Below are positions 31,652-39,953 of a stretch of DNA of 64,000 nt, in pieces. The translations under genes and the position numbers were made by a program. Source of the DNA: Chryseobacterium angstadtii. Lineage in GTDB: Bacteria > Bacteroidota > Bacteroidia > Flavobacteriales > Weeksellaceae. Location of the stretch: the NCBI RefSeq assembly GCF_001045465.1, contig NZ_LFND01000008.1, forward strand, positions 62,001 through 126,000, read 5' to 3'. The notes beneath the pieces were generated by a model. That model saw only the letters and a list, made by a program, of their open reading frames with translations, searched no databases and was not told the DNA's origin. The stretch's first letter is position 1. Each line of letters begins with the position of its first letter.

Positions 31652-32757
31652 AAGCTTTCAATTTCTTGCTGGATATATTGTTTCTGCTCCGGATTTCTGA
31701 TCCAGTCACAACGGGTCTGGAGGTATCTTAATTTATCTTTGATGACATTCTGTTCTTCAAAACTCAGCATTCCGTTATCCCACTTTTCAACAAGGATTTT
31801 TACATCTTTCATGACATCCTCCGGATTTGGAGTTTTGTTGAGCATGGCCTGCGGATGGGATTTCGGATGATCGTCTTTTTCAATGGTTCTGTTGACAATA
31901 CCTTCCAGAATTTCAATCTGTTCTTCCGTATCCCAGATATGTTTCAGCACCCAAAGATCGGAAAGAACGGCTTCATTTCTTCCGCAGATAAGTGCGCTGG
32001 CAGCAATCAGATTCTGCAGTTTTACCGCTCTACGGTCGGAAATAGCAATTCCTGTATTTCTAAGGCTGATAATGGTATTCAAATAGACTTCATAGATGGG
32101 TCTCAAATCTACCGCTTTACACAGATTCTGAAGTTCTCTGATTTCGTCTGCAAGAATTTCGGGAATAAAAGTATCTGTTTCGTTTTCCAGCTTTCTTCCG
32201 GCCAAAAGTACCTGCTGAAGGAGTTCAGGATTCACATAATCTACATTAATTCTAACCAGAAAACGGTCAAATAATGCATTTAAAGATTCATCTTCCGGAA
32301 GCACATTACTGGCTCCTACGAACATAAGAGCAGGAAGATGTTTGGTTTCTTTTCCTCTTTTGAAAATCTTCTCGTTCAATGCGGTCAGCAGTGAATTCAA
32401 AATAGCTGAATTGGCATTGAAAATCTCATCAAGGAAAACCAATGAGGCTTCCGGCATCATTCCTTCGGTGTTGGTAAGAAGTTCTCCTTCTTTTAATTTA
32501 CGAATATCAAACGGTCCGAAGATTTCGTTGGGCTCTGTGAAACGGGTCAGCAGATATTCAAAGTTTCTGCCGTCTTTCACTGTGCTTGACAATGTTCTCA
32601 CAATGGCAGATTTTGCAGTCCCCGGAGGTCCATACAAAAAAGCATTTTCTTTGGCGAGAAGACATATTCCCAGCAGATCCACAACATCATTTTTTCCTAC
32701 AAAAGTGTCTTTTACGTAGTTGAGAACAGTATTAAGTTTTGTAATATTTGGTATCAT
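31624..32757 (-). CDS. MoxR-family AAA+ ATPase
   Basis: 377 residues. Walker A is YGPPGTAKSAIV (about 39-50), Walker B SLVFLDEIFNA, sensor 1 FVGASNVLP, and the arginine-finger region NALFDRFLVRI. This is the full MoxR signature. MoxR ATPases work with vWA proteins as chaperone-like remodelling machines. It overlaps the upstream and downstream genes by a few bases, all in one operon. Confidence 0.92.
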   Translation of the reverse strand: MIPNITKLNTVLNYVKDTFVGKNDVVDLLGICLLAKENAFLYGPPGTAKSAIVRTLSSTVKDGRNFEYLLTRFTEPNEIFGPFDIRKLKEGELLTNTEGMMPEASLVFLDEIFNANSAILNSLLTALNEKIFKRGKETKHLPALMFVGASNVLPEDESLNALFDRFLVRINVDYVNPELLQQVLLAGRKLENETDTFIPEILADEIRELQNLCKAVDLRPIYEVYLNTIISLRNTGIAISDRRAVKLQNLIAASALICGRNEAVLSDLWVLKHIWDTEEQIEILEGIVNRTIEKDDHPKSHPQAMLNKTPNPEDVMKDVKILVEKWDNGMLSFEEQNVIKDKLRYLQTRCDWIRNPEQKQYIQQEIESLWQKILQSA

Positions 32758-33404
32758 TCGTTTTCTTCTGTTATTATTTTTAATTCTTTCCAGAATACTT
32801 CTTTGTACAGCCCGAATTCGGCCATCAGTAATTGGTTAATATAAGGAATTTCTGCCAGTGCATACGCCTTCTTTTCAACAATTCTTTCGAGATATAATTT
32901 TCTGTAAGTTTTATCCTGCAGCTCTTTTTCCCAGTTTACTTTTTCAAGATTAAGCTGGTATCCTATTCCTGAATAGTGAAACTTGGTAAGGATATCTTCC
33001 AGGATCTTAACCAATGGATCGTTAGGATCTGCAGCCTGCAATACGGAAGTAATCTGAGGCAGAAATCTCAACGATAAATCTGCGGATAAAATGGAAGAAA
33101 CATCGGGATTTATCTTCAATTTCGGGATCAGTTTATCCAGATCTTTGGCTGTATTTTCTCTTATAAGATATAGCTGTGCACTGTGATAGAGCACTTTGGC
33201 ACCCCATACTGCCGCTTCTTGCTGATAATGGATTCCTGCCGATAAAAATTCAAGCTGTTCTTTTTCAAATTCTGTTTCAAAATAGGCTCCGGCTTCCTGT
33301 TCTTCTTTTTTTGAAATCTCCTGCAAATTGGAAAAAACAGTCATGCTTCCGCTATTCCTCAGCAGAAAAATGGTATCTAAAAACGGGGATCTGGCTTCCA
33401 TCAT
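32754..33404 (-). CDS. Helical protein, first gene of MoxR/vWA operon
   Basis: 216 residues, mostly helical, no recognised motif. It overlaps the MoxR gene by 4 bases (ATGA type). A TATTTTTG -7-like box lies just upstream near 33411-33418, so the operon probably starts here. It may be the MoxR/vWA-associated accessory protein. Confidence 0.65.
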   Translation of the reverse strand: MMEARSPFLDTIFLLRNSGSMTVFSNLQEISKKEEQEAGAYFETEFEKEQLEFLSAGIHYQQEAAVWGAKVLYHSAQLYLIRENTAKDLDKLIPKLKINPDVSSILSADLSLRFLPQITSVLQAADPNDPLVKILEDILTKFHYSGIGYQLNLEKVNWEKELQDKTYRKLYLERIVEKKAYALAEIPYINQLLMAEFGLYKEVFWKELKIITEENE

Positions 33405-33520
33405 CTAACAAAAATAAAACTATTTCACAGAGAATAAAATTTTTAGGTGAAGGATTGACTGTTAAATAATATTTGGGGAATTATTCATCAATAGGTTGAT
33501 TAAATGAATGGCTAGAGCCT

Positions 33521-33751
33521 TTTTTCTACTTTTTTTAGGTTCTCGAAGGTTGAGTAGATGATGCAGATGATTGTTGTAAGAGGTGTGTTTAATCTAAACC
33601 TCATAGGTTTGGGAAACCTATGAGGTTGGTGGTTTGGGGAGTTTTTTCTGCTTTTTTAGATTCTCGCGGATTGAGCAAATGATGCAGATGATTGTTGTAA
33701 GAGGTATGCTTAATCTAAACCTCATAGGTTTTGGAAACCTATGAGGTTGGT
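33521..33751 (+). repeat. Two tandem copies of a 110-base repeat with a long palindrome
   Basis: Copies at 33521-33632 and 33642-33751 are about 90 percent alike by eye. Each ends in an AACCTCATAGGTTT / AAACCTATGAGGTT palindrome (33597-33627 and 33718-33748). The GATTGAGC...GATGCAGAT block also resembles the dispersed repeat at 265-452. Fills the space between the MoxR operon and deoD. Confidence 0.8.
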
Positions 33752-33820
33752 TTAAATTTGTACTTAGTAAACTTAATATATTGGTATACAAACCTTTCAA
33801 TATTTCAATCTAAAAGTTGC

Positions 33821-33828
33821 TATCTTTG
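33821..33828 (+). promoter_or_regulatory. Promoter -7 element of deoD
   Basis: TATCTTTG, exact TAnnTTTG, 18 bases before the ATG at 33847. Confidence 0.6.
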
Positions 33829-33846
33829 TTCCTTCAAAATAACATT

Positions 33847-34557
33847 ATGAGTATTCACATCAGTGCAAAAAAAGGAGAAATTGCTAAAGTAGTATTGCAG
33901 CCGGGGGATCCGCTTCGTGCACAATATATTGCTGAAAATTATTTGGAAAACGCTAAACTAGTAAGCAAAACAAGAGGAATCTTTTATTATACCGGTCTTT
34001 ATAAAGGTAAAGAAATCACTGTAGGAGCGAGTGGAATGGGCTTCCCGAGTATTGGGATCTATTCTTTTGAATTATTTACAGAATATGAAGTAGATACCAT
34101 CATCAGAATCGGAACATGTGGAGCTTACACCACTGATCTTCAACTTTTTGATATTCTGAATATTGAAAATGCAGCGAGTGAAAGTACCTACGCCAAATAT
34201 GCCTGGGGAATTGAAGAGGATATCCTTTCTCACCAGGGAAATATCTTTGGAACTATCAATGAAACGGCAAAGGAACTGTCTTTGGCGGCTAAAGCCATCA
34301 ATGTACACAGCAGCGATATTTTCTACAGAAAAGACCCGAATACACCTGCCATTGCTACCCAATACAACTGTCCGGCTGTAGAAATGGAAGCTTTCGGATT
34401 ATTTGCGAATGCCCAGCATTTGGGAAAAAATGCAGCTACCATTCTTACCGTAACCGATATTATTCCTACTCACGAAAAAATTTCTGCGGACGAAAGAGAA
34501 AAAGCTTTGAAACCGATGATGGAACTAGCTTTGGAATCGGCGTTGAAAAGTCTTTAA
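33847..34557 (+). CDS. deoD: Purine nucleoside phosphorylase, DeoD type
   Basis: 236 residues from ATG 33847, the usual length for the hexameric bacterial enzyme. LQPGDPLRAQYIAENYL is the phosphate-binding start, GMGFPSIGIYSFELF and RIGTCGAY the ribose/phosphate sites, VEMEAFGLFANA the nucleoside-binding Glu, and VTDIIPTHEK the catalytic Asp region. It splits purine (deoxy)nucleosides with phosphate into base and ribose-1-phosphate. Single-gene unit with bidirectional terminator. Confidence 0.92.
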   Translation: MSIHISAKKGEIAKVVLQPGDPLRAQYIAENYLENAKLVSKTRGIFYYTGLYKGKEITVGASGMGFPSIGIYSFELFTEYEVDTIIRIGTCGAYTTDLQLFDILNIENAASESTYAKYAWGIEEDILSHQGNIFGTINETAKELSLAAKAINVHSSDIFYRKDPNTPAIATQYNCPAVEMEAFGLFANAQHLGKNAATILTVTDIIPTHEKISADEREKALKPMMELALESALKSL

Positions 34558-34598
34558 CAGAAAAGAAAGTTAAGCTGCGGTTTTGCAGTTTCGCCATA

Positions 34599-34635
34599 AA
34601 AAAAGAGCTTTACTTCATCAGTAGGGCTCTTTTTT
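34599..34635. terminator. Bidirectional terminator between deoD and tatD
   Basis: AAAAAAGAGCT faces GGCTCTTTTTT across a 15-base loop; A-run on one side and T-run on the other serve both strands. Confidence 0.75.
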
Positions 34636-35419
34636 ATAGTTTGAAAAAATTTCTGGTAGTTTCAGCAGTTTCATCTGCCACTTCGGAAATGCTTATCTTT
34701 TTCCAGTGGGCAATGGTTTGTGCTACATAAGGCAGAAAAGATGGTTCGTTCCGGCGGTTCTGCATCCTGGGCATATTTTTAGGAAGCATAAATGGGGCGT
34801 CTGTTTCTATCATCATTCTATCCAGCGGCGTATATTTTATAACTTCTTCCAGCTGTTTAAATCTTTTATCATCGCTGATAGCTCCCGTAAATCCTAAATA
34901 AAATCCCTTATCAAGGTAGGTTCTGGCTTCATCTAGTGTTCCTGTAAAGCAGTGGACAACAGCTTCCGGTAATTCGGAAAGGTATTCATCCGTGATCTCA
35001 TTAAATCTTTTAAAAGCTGCTCTTTCGTGGAGAAAAAGAGGTTTATTCACCTCAACAGCCAGTTCCAGCTGAACTCTGTAGCACTTTTCCTGAATGGGTC
35101 TGGGGGAAAAATCCCGGTCGAAATCCAATCCGCATTCTCCTACGGATACTACCTGATCTGATTTCAAAAGGTTCCGAAGCTCCGGAATACTTTCTGAATG
35201 AAAAGATTTGGCATCATGGGGATGAATTCCCGCGGTAGAAAATAAAATATCGGGATAGTCTTTTGCAATTTCGGCAGATTCCCGGCTTCCGCGTACGCTT
35301 GTTCCTGTGAGGATCATCTGCTCTACCCCATTATCCAGGGCACGGTTGATTATTTCTTCGTGTTCATTGAAGAACTGTTTATTGGTCAGATTAATGCCAA
35401 TATCAATATAGGTATTCAT
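34634..35419 (-). CDS. TatD-family metal-dependent nuclease
   Basis: 261 residues. Metal-site motifs: IDIGINLT, AGIHPHDAK, GECGLDFDRD, LHERAAF, VVHCFTGTLDE and IETDAPFM. TatD proteins are 3'-5' exonucleases acting on DNA and RNA. It is the last gene of an operon that contains four tRNAs, and its ATG overlaps the previous stop by 4 bases. Housekeeping TatD or a dedicated repair member cannot be told apart here. Confidence 0.88.
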   Translation of the reverse strand: MNTYIDIGINLTNKQFFNEHEEIINRALDNGVEQMILTGTSVRGSRESAEIAKDYPDILFSTAGIHPHDAKSFHSESIPELRNLLKSDQVVSVGECGLDFDRDFSPRPIQEKCYRVQLELAVEVNKPLFLHERAAFKRFNEITDEYLSELPEAVVHCFTGTLDEARTYLDKGFYLGFTGAISDDKRFKQLEEVIKYTPLDRMMIETDAPFMLPKNMPRMQNRRNEPSFLPYVAQTIAHWKKISISEVADETAETTRNFFKL

Positions 35420-35736
35420 TTGTTTTTTGTTTTGTCTTTTAGGGTAAAAAATCTCACGATGTTTGGTGCTTTCAAAGCATTTGTTAATTCTTTTTCGGAA
35501 TAAAATCCCCGGTAATCAGATCTTTTTACTCCTTTGGACTCTTTTGTTATTTTTACCCAGATTATTTTATGTCTGTTTTTTCTTGCCTTTCTGAATTCAA
35601 AAACTTCTCTTAGCTGATCTTCAATGGCAACTTTTTCTGTTCTCCGCCATTTTTTATTCCCATACTTTCTTTGTTCCTGAGAAATTTTCCCATATTCACC
35701 GGCTCGGAAATCACCTTTATTATAAATGTTTCTCAT
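35416..35736 (-). CDS. Small basic protein of tRNA-bearing operon
   Basis: 106 residues, strongly basic (KISQEQRKYGNKKWRRTEKV), suggesting RNA binding. FRKARKNRHKIIWVKITKES and YRGFYSEKELTNALKA have no family I recognise. It starts 18 bases after a tRNA and overlaps tatD by 4 bases. Confidence 0.6.
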   Translation of the reverse strand: MRNIYNKGDFRAGEYGKISQEQRKYGNKKWRRTEKVAIEDQLREVFEFRKARKNRHKIIWVKITKESKGVKRSDYRGFYSEKELTNALKAPNIVRFFTLKDKTKNK

Positions 35737-35754
35737 CCTTTACTTAGATTAAAA

Positions 35755-35825
35755 GGGAAGCAAGCAGGATTCGAACCCGCATATCACATTAGCAGTGTGT
35801 GTTTTTCCGTTAAACTACTGCTTCC
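35755..35825 (-). tRNA. tRNA-like, Ser anticodon (GCT), 8-bp acceptor, no long arm
   Basis: 71 nt. Acceptor GGAAGCAG/TTGCTTCC has eight pairs (last G-U), then TA, D-arm GTTT..AAAAC, loop CTGCTAA giving GCT, variable region of only 3 bases, T-arm GCGGG/CCTGC. Normal Ser tRNAs have seven acceptor pairs and a long variable arm. Confidence 0.72.
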
Positions 35826-35879
35826 GTTTATTTGAAAATTTAAGAGTTGATCCGTGATTTTATGGTTTTGATTTTAAAA

Positions 35880-35951
35880 TAGAAACAGACAGGGATTGAA
35901 CCTGCAACCTTCCGTTGAGTGGAATGTTTTTCCAGTTAAACTACTGTTTCC
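35880..35951 (-). tRNA. tRNA-like, anticodon TCA, 8-bp acceptor
   Basis: 72 nt. Acceptor GGAAACAG/CTGTTTCT pairs over eight positions; D-arm GTTT/AAAC; stem TTCC/GGAA with loop ACTCAAC gives TCA, but position 33 is C. T-loop TTCAATC. Second UGA-type anticodon in the window. Confidence 0.65.
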
Positions 35952-36001
35952 AAATATTCATAAAGCGCCATTTCGCTTTTTTGCCTTCTCACCCTTTCCT
36001 C

Positions 36002-37918
36002 CTACGTCTCCACCTCCAGCAAATTGAAATATTCCTGCACCGTCAATGCTCTGGGAAAACCACGTGGTATCACTTCCTTTTCCAGTTCGCAAATCAGAAG
36101 GTCTCCCTGTCTTTTCAGGCACCGGATATACGGAATGATGTTTTCATGGATCCTGAAAGTAGAGGCAATGGCAATCAGCGCATTTCCGCTATATTGCTGC
36201 TCTACCCACAGCCAGTGTTCTTTTTTTGTGGAAGGACACCAGCATTTTACAGCGTAGGAATACTTATCAGCTTCACGCCATGTATTGATTCCCAATTTAC
36301 GGTTTTCAATTTTATAGAGCTCATAACGGTTGGTTTTATTAATCTGAGTTTTATTCCCATTATGATCATATTCGTTATAATGCAGATCTATTTCTTCCTC
36401 ATTGATCTTTTCTGCATTAAGATAATTCATCAGATTTCCCACTCCCACATAATTAAAACAGAAGAGACGCAGGTTTCTGTCATTGGATTCAAAAAGTTCT
36501 TCCAGTCTGAGTGTTTCCACGGCGTTCCACAATTTTTCTATTCTCTCCAAAATTTTGGTAAAAAATGGAGTATCAAACTGAGGCCACTGGCGTTCATATT
36601 CTCTGGTAATGAAATTCTGAAAACTGCTGTGGCGAAGTTTCAGTATAGCCACCAGCTTTCTGATGCTGTAGTTCTGATGGTGTACCACATAATTAAAAGG
36701 CATCCCGGAAATAATAAGTTTATCTTTTGAAAGATACATCCTGTCATTAACTTTAAAATAAATATTCTTAGCAAGATGTTCAAAATGTTCTTCTTTCTGA
36801 TACAGATAAAAATTAATTTCTTTCAGGGCCGGAAGTTTTGATCCGTTTTGCTTTTCGTCCCCGTAATAATTAACATATTCCAGAGATTTGAAATTGACTC
36901 TGAATGCATTGGTCAGCTTTCCGTTGATCCTTTTAAGATGTTCAAATTCAATGGATGTATGCATTTCCAGATTCCCTGCTTCCTGAAGCCTGGGAGCTAT
37001 GGTATTATAGGTCTTATAGGTTCCTTTTACTTTTTCAAGAGAAATAAAATGACAGGTTTCGCCCTGATTCTGAAGGTTTCCATCTACATTTTTCAGCATG
37101 GGAAATCTTGTTCCGGAATTGTAATTGACCGAAATACTTCCTGAATTTTCCAACAGCGGAAAATCTGCATAGCAACCTGTTCCCAATTGAATATTTCCTT
37201 TGATCTCCTGAAGTTCAGGAAAAGAAACTTTGGTATTATCCAACTTCAGATGCCCGGTTATCATCTTCAGTACCGGAAAATCATGGGTAAAGTGATGCCC
37301 GTTTCTGTCACGGCATTCGATGGAGATCTGCCCCTGAAGAAATTCAAGGTAGGGAAAAGATACATTTTTACCGTAAACATTAATCTTTCCACGGATTTCA
37401 TTATGCGGAATAATAATATCACTTCCGAAAATATCTATATTAAAAATACCTTCCTGCGGAAGAAATTTCACATCATACTGTTCTTTAACCGGAATGACAA
37501 TCCTGGTTTCCACCAGCCTTTTATTCCGGGCCGTAACATTGCTTTTTTTCAGAGAAATACTTCCTCCTACCGTTTCCAGACTTTTAAAATCAAAATCTAT
37601 AATGCATTTGAAAAAACCTCTTACCGTTTTCAGCTGATCCAGATGAGCAGGACAGTGAAGTGTAAAGTTCTCTTCTACCGTTTTAAGGCTGGGAAGTGAG
37701 CAGTTTGCTGCATCTACAGACAAAGATCCGGAGATTTTGGTAAGATTAGGAAAATGACATTCTTCTCCGCGCAGCAGCAGATTTCCGTTCAGTTCCTCTA
37801 TTTCCCATGTGATATTTTTAGCATAGATCTCTACTGTCACAGGTTCGTCAAAAACCGCCGCCGGAAGATCATCCGCGGTGAATATTTTCAGTCTTTTGGT
37901 GAAATCAGTCGTATGCAT
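36002..37918 (-). CDS. Leucine-rich/beta-helix-like repeat protein, unknown function
   Basis: 638 residues, no signal peptide. Residues about 20-370 hold many short repeats with alternating hydrophobic positions (LPSLKTVEENFTLHC, FPVLKMITGHLKLDN, FPELQEIKGNIQLGTG), a solenoid pattern like bacterial leucine-rich repeats. The C-terminal part (about 400-638) is mixed and unrecognised (CWCPSTKKEHWLWVEQQYSG). It overlaps the upstream gene by 14 bases and is followed by two tRNAs. May bind a partner through the solenoid. Confidence 0.7.
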   Translation of the reverse strand: MHTTDFTKRLKIFTADDLPAAVFDEPVTVEIYAKNITWEIEELNGNLLLRGEECHFPNLTKISGSLSVDAANCSLPSLKTVEENFTLHCPAHLDQLKTVRGFFKCIIDFDFKSLETVGGSISLKKSNVTARNKRLVETRIVIPVKEQYDVKFLPQEGIFNIDIFGSDIIIPHNEIRGKINVYGKNVSFPYLEFLQGQISIECRDRNGHHFTHDFPVLKMITGHLKLDNTKVSFPELQEIKGNIQLGTGCYADFPLLENSGSISVNYNSGTRFPMLKNVDGNLQNQGETCHFISLEKVKGTYKTYNTIAPRLQEAGNLEMHTSIEFEHLKRINGKLTNAFRVNFKSLEYVNYYGDEKQNGSKLPALKEINFYLYQKEEHFEHLAKNIYFKVNDRMYLSKDKLIISGMPFNYVVHHQNYSIRKLVAILKLRHSSFQNFITREYERQWPQFDTPFFTKILERIEKLWNAVETLRLEELFESNDRNLRLFCFNYVGVGNLMNYLNAEKINEEEIDLHYNEYDHNGNKTQINKTNRYELYKIENRKLGINTWREADKYSYAVKCWCPSTKKEHWLWVEQQYSGNALIAIASTFRIHENIIPYIRCLKRQGDLLICELEKEVIPRGFPRALTVQEYFNLLEVET

Positions 37919-38330
37919 TTTCTATCAGTTTTGTGATGGGATTGTATTCCTGTTGAATGTATTTTACAAAATATTCGCTTTCTACACGCAGCAGATGATG
38001 TTCGTTATGAAAAATGAAGCCATCGCCTGAAATTTTAAAGGTTTCTGTGCTTCCGTCCTTTTCAATAACCTTATAGCCGGGAGCTTTCAGGATATGCTGG
38101 TTGCTCGTCTTTTCCAAACAATATTCTTTATAATCGCTGATATAAGTCTGCAGATCATTAATTTCCTTCTTTTTTCCCGCTTCTTTTCTTCTGTGGAAAA
38201 ACAATCCCGGATCACCGGAAACATCCGAAGTCTCTACAGGAGACGGTTTTACTTCCCTGGTGACAGGATAGATACTTATTTCTTCCGGAGGATCGCTGTT
38301 TCTGAAAAAATTTAATATTTTATTGAGCAT
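37905..38330 (-). CDS. Small unknown protein of tRNA-bearing operon
   Basis: 141 residues from ATG 38330; a longer frame would overlap the tRNA upstream. No motif recognised: LQTYISDYKEYCLEKTSNQH and FIFHNEHHLLRVESEYFVKY. Starts 27 bases after a tRNA and overlaps the large repeat protein. Confidence 0.6.
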   Translation of the reverse strand: MLNKILNFFRNSDPPEEISIYPVTREVKPSPVETSDVSGDPGLFFHRRKEAGKKKEINDLQTYISDYKEYCLEKTSNQHILKAPGYKVIEKDGSTETFKISGDGFIFHNEHHLLRVESEYFVKYIQQEYNPITKLIENAYD

Positions 38331-38356
38331 GGTTTTATTTTTTAAATGATAAAAAA

Positions 38357-38429
38357 CGAAAGAAAACCGGGTTCGAACCGATAATAGGCTTCCTGAAAGC
38401 CGGTTTTTCCACATTAAACTATTTCTTTC
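38357..38429 (-). tRNA. tRNA-like, Leu anticodon (CAG), 8-bp acceptor, no long arm
   Basis: 73 nt. Acceptor GAAAGAAA/TTTCTTTC, eight perfect pairs; D-arm GTTT..AAAAC; loop TTCAGGA gives CAG; variable region 3 bases; T-arm ATCGG/CCGGT. Same architecture as the tRNAs at 35755 and 35880. Confidence 0.72.
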
Positions 38430-38439
38430 ATTATGTTGA

Positions 38440-38516
38440 GGAGAAACGTGCGGGATTCGAACCCGCAGCCTCTGTTCAGATAAGTCAAAGCTCTTCCATT
38501 GAGCTAACGTTTCTCC
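38440..38516 (-). tRNA. tRNA-like with up to 10-bp acceptor, anticodon unassigned
   Basis: GGAGAAACGT pairs with ACGTTTCTCC over ten positions. D-arm GCTC/GAGC and T-arm GCGGG/CCCGC are normal. The only good anticodon stem (CTTTG/CAGAG) leaves an 11-base loop, so no anticodon can be named. Sits 2 bases after the SDR gene. Confidence 0.55.
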
Positions 38517-38518
38517 CT

Positions 38519-39883
38519 TTACCAGGTATTTATTTTATAGTTTTTCAGCAGTACTCCGCTGTAATAATTTCCTTTTATGCCTTCAACAATGGGATGCAGA
38601 ATCCTTGCCGCTCCATCAACAGAATCCAGCGGAGGAATATATCCCTGCTCAAACTGTTTTTTTCTAAGGCTTTCCTTCGCACCTGTGGAAATCCAACCTA
38701 CATCTACCGCACTCATATAAATCTGATCCTTTTCAAATGCTCTTGCAGAAGTAAGTGTCATCATATTCAGGGCTGCTTTCGTCATATTCGTATGCGGATG
38801 GAATACTGTTTTGTTTTCGTAGCTGAAAATTCCTTCCGAAGAGGTGACATTGATAATGAATTTCTCCTGATATACTGAGTTCTTCATCAAAGGTTTCAGC
38901 TCTTTGATCAGGAAATAGGGAGCGATATGATTGATCAGATTCACTTCCACCAGCTCGTACATCGAGATTTCTTCCAGTGTAGAATTCCAGCTTGTCTTTT
39001 CCCTGTTATCTACCGGCTGTCCAAAACGGGTGAGAGCAACAGATGTTTCTTCATTCTCCGCATATTCAAGCTTTGTAATCTCCCCTGAAATTTCAGTAAC
39101 ATTAGGGAAAAGATTTTGAATATTTTTAAATTCCACCCATTTTTCTTTTTCACGGCTGATGATAGGAAGATAATATTCATCGGGATATTTTATGGTCTGA
39201 GCGGCATTGTTGATCAGGATATCCAAAGTATCAAACCTGGTTTTATAAAAATCAATAAAATCCTGTATGGCTTTTAAATTTCTCAGATCCAGCCCATAGA
39301 TCCAAAGTCTTTCTTTCCAGTTTTCATAATCTGCTTCCTGCTGCATCTGTTCCATTGCCAATGCCGGGAAACGGGTTGTCAAAACCAAATTGGCCCCATT
39401 TCTCAACAGTTTCAGTGCTGCTGCCCATCCTACTTTTACCCTTCCTCCTGTCAGAATAACATTTCTTCCTTTGAGGTCTGTGGTTTCGAAACGTTTTTCA
39501 TAGTTTTCCGAAGCACATTTCGGGCATAGTCTTGTATAGAAAGAGTGAGCATATTGATAGCTTTGGTTACAGCAGTAGCAGTTTTTAGGAATCTGAAGCT
39601 GCGTCAATTTCGTTTCATTTTTTTCATCATCATAAAAAGCCGAAGCTCCGGCCAGCGCCTTCTGCATCAGCACAGCGTCTGAACTCACCGTAAGATCGTG
39701 AGATTTCATCCGGGAATAATTTTCCTGGCGGTTCTGTTTTTTGGCGTTTTTATGAATCTTCGTGATCAATCCTGAAAATGTTTTATTATCAGGATTGTGG
39801 AACGGATCATCTTTCAAAGCATTCAGAACCTTGAGACATGCTTCCCATTCGTTTTGCGAAAATTGTTGATCTGAAAAATCCAT
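38519..39883 (-). CDS. Zinc-ribbon SDR protein lacking the usual catalytic Tyr
   Basis: 454 residues. An N-terminal helical part is followed by a four-Cys ribbon (NCYCCNQSYQ ... RLCPKCASE, about 100-125). Then comes a short-chain dehydrogenase fold: NVILTGGRVKVGWAAALKLL (nucleotide site), LDILINNAAQ and INVTSSEGIF. The usual YxxxK is replaced by TNMTK, so Tyr is missing and redox activity is doubtful. First gene of an operon with four tRNAs, an unknown pair and TatD, behind the shared TGCGY promoter. A role in RNA metabolism is inferred only from context. Confidence 0.8.
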   Translation of the reverse strand: MDFSDQQFSQNEWEACLKVLNALKDDPFHNPDNKTFSGLITKIHKNAKKQNRQENYSRMKSHDLTVSSDAVLMQKALAGASAFYDDEKNETKLTQLQIPKNCYCCNQSYQYAHSFYTRLCPKCASENYEKRFETTDLKGRNVILTGGRVKVGWAAALKLLRNGANLVLTTRFPALAMEQMQQEADYENWKERLWIYGLDLRNLKAIQDFIDFYKTRFDTLDILINNAAQTIKYPDEYYLPIISREKEKWVEFKNIQNLFPNVTEISGEITKLEYAENEETSVALTRFGQPVDNREKTSWNSTLEEISMYELVEVNLINHIAPYFLIKELKPLMKNSVYQEKFIINVTSSEGIFSYENKTVFHPHTNMTKAALNMMTLTSARAFEKDQIYMSAVDVGWISTGAKESLRKKQFEQGYIPPLDSVDGAARILHPIVEGIKGNYYSGVLLKNYKINTW

Positions 39884-39902
39884 TGCTTCAGTTTTATGTC
39901 TG

Positions 39903-39938
39903 CAAAATTATTTACACAGTACGCAATCTTTTTACGCA
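39903..39938 (-). promoter_or_regulatory. Promoter with TGCGY-N8-TGCGY element (site 3)
   Basis: Minus strand TGCGTAAAAAGATTGCGTA (39938-39920), then TAATTTTG (39910-39903), an exact TAnnTTTG. Spacing is the same as in sites 1 and 2. The SDR ATG lies about 20 bases downstream. Confidence 0.8.
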
Positions 39939-39953
39939 GTGAAATTTTATATT

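Noticed and set aside
35880..35951. Selenocysteine tRNA
   Set aside because: It has a TCA anticodon and an 8-bp acceptor but no long variable arm, lacks U33, and no selA/selB gene is visible in the window.
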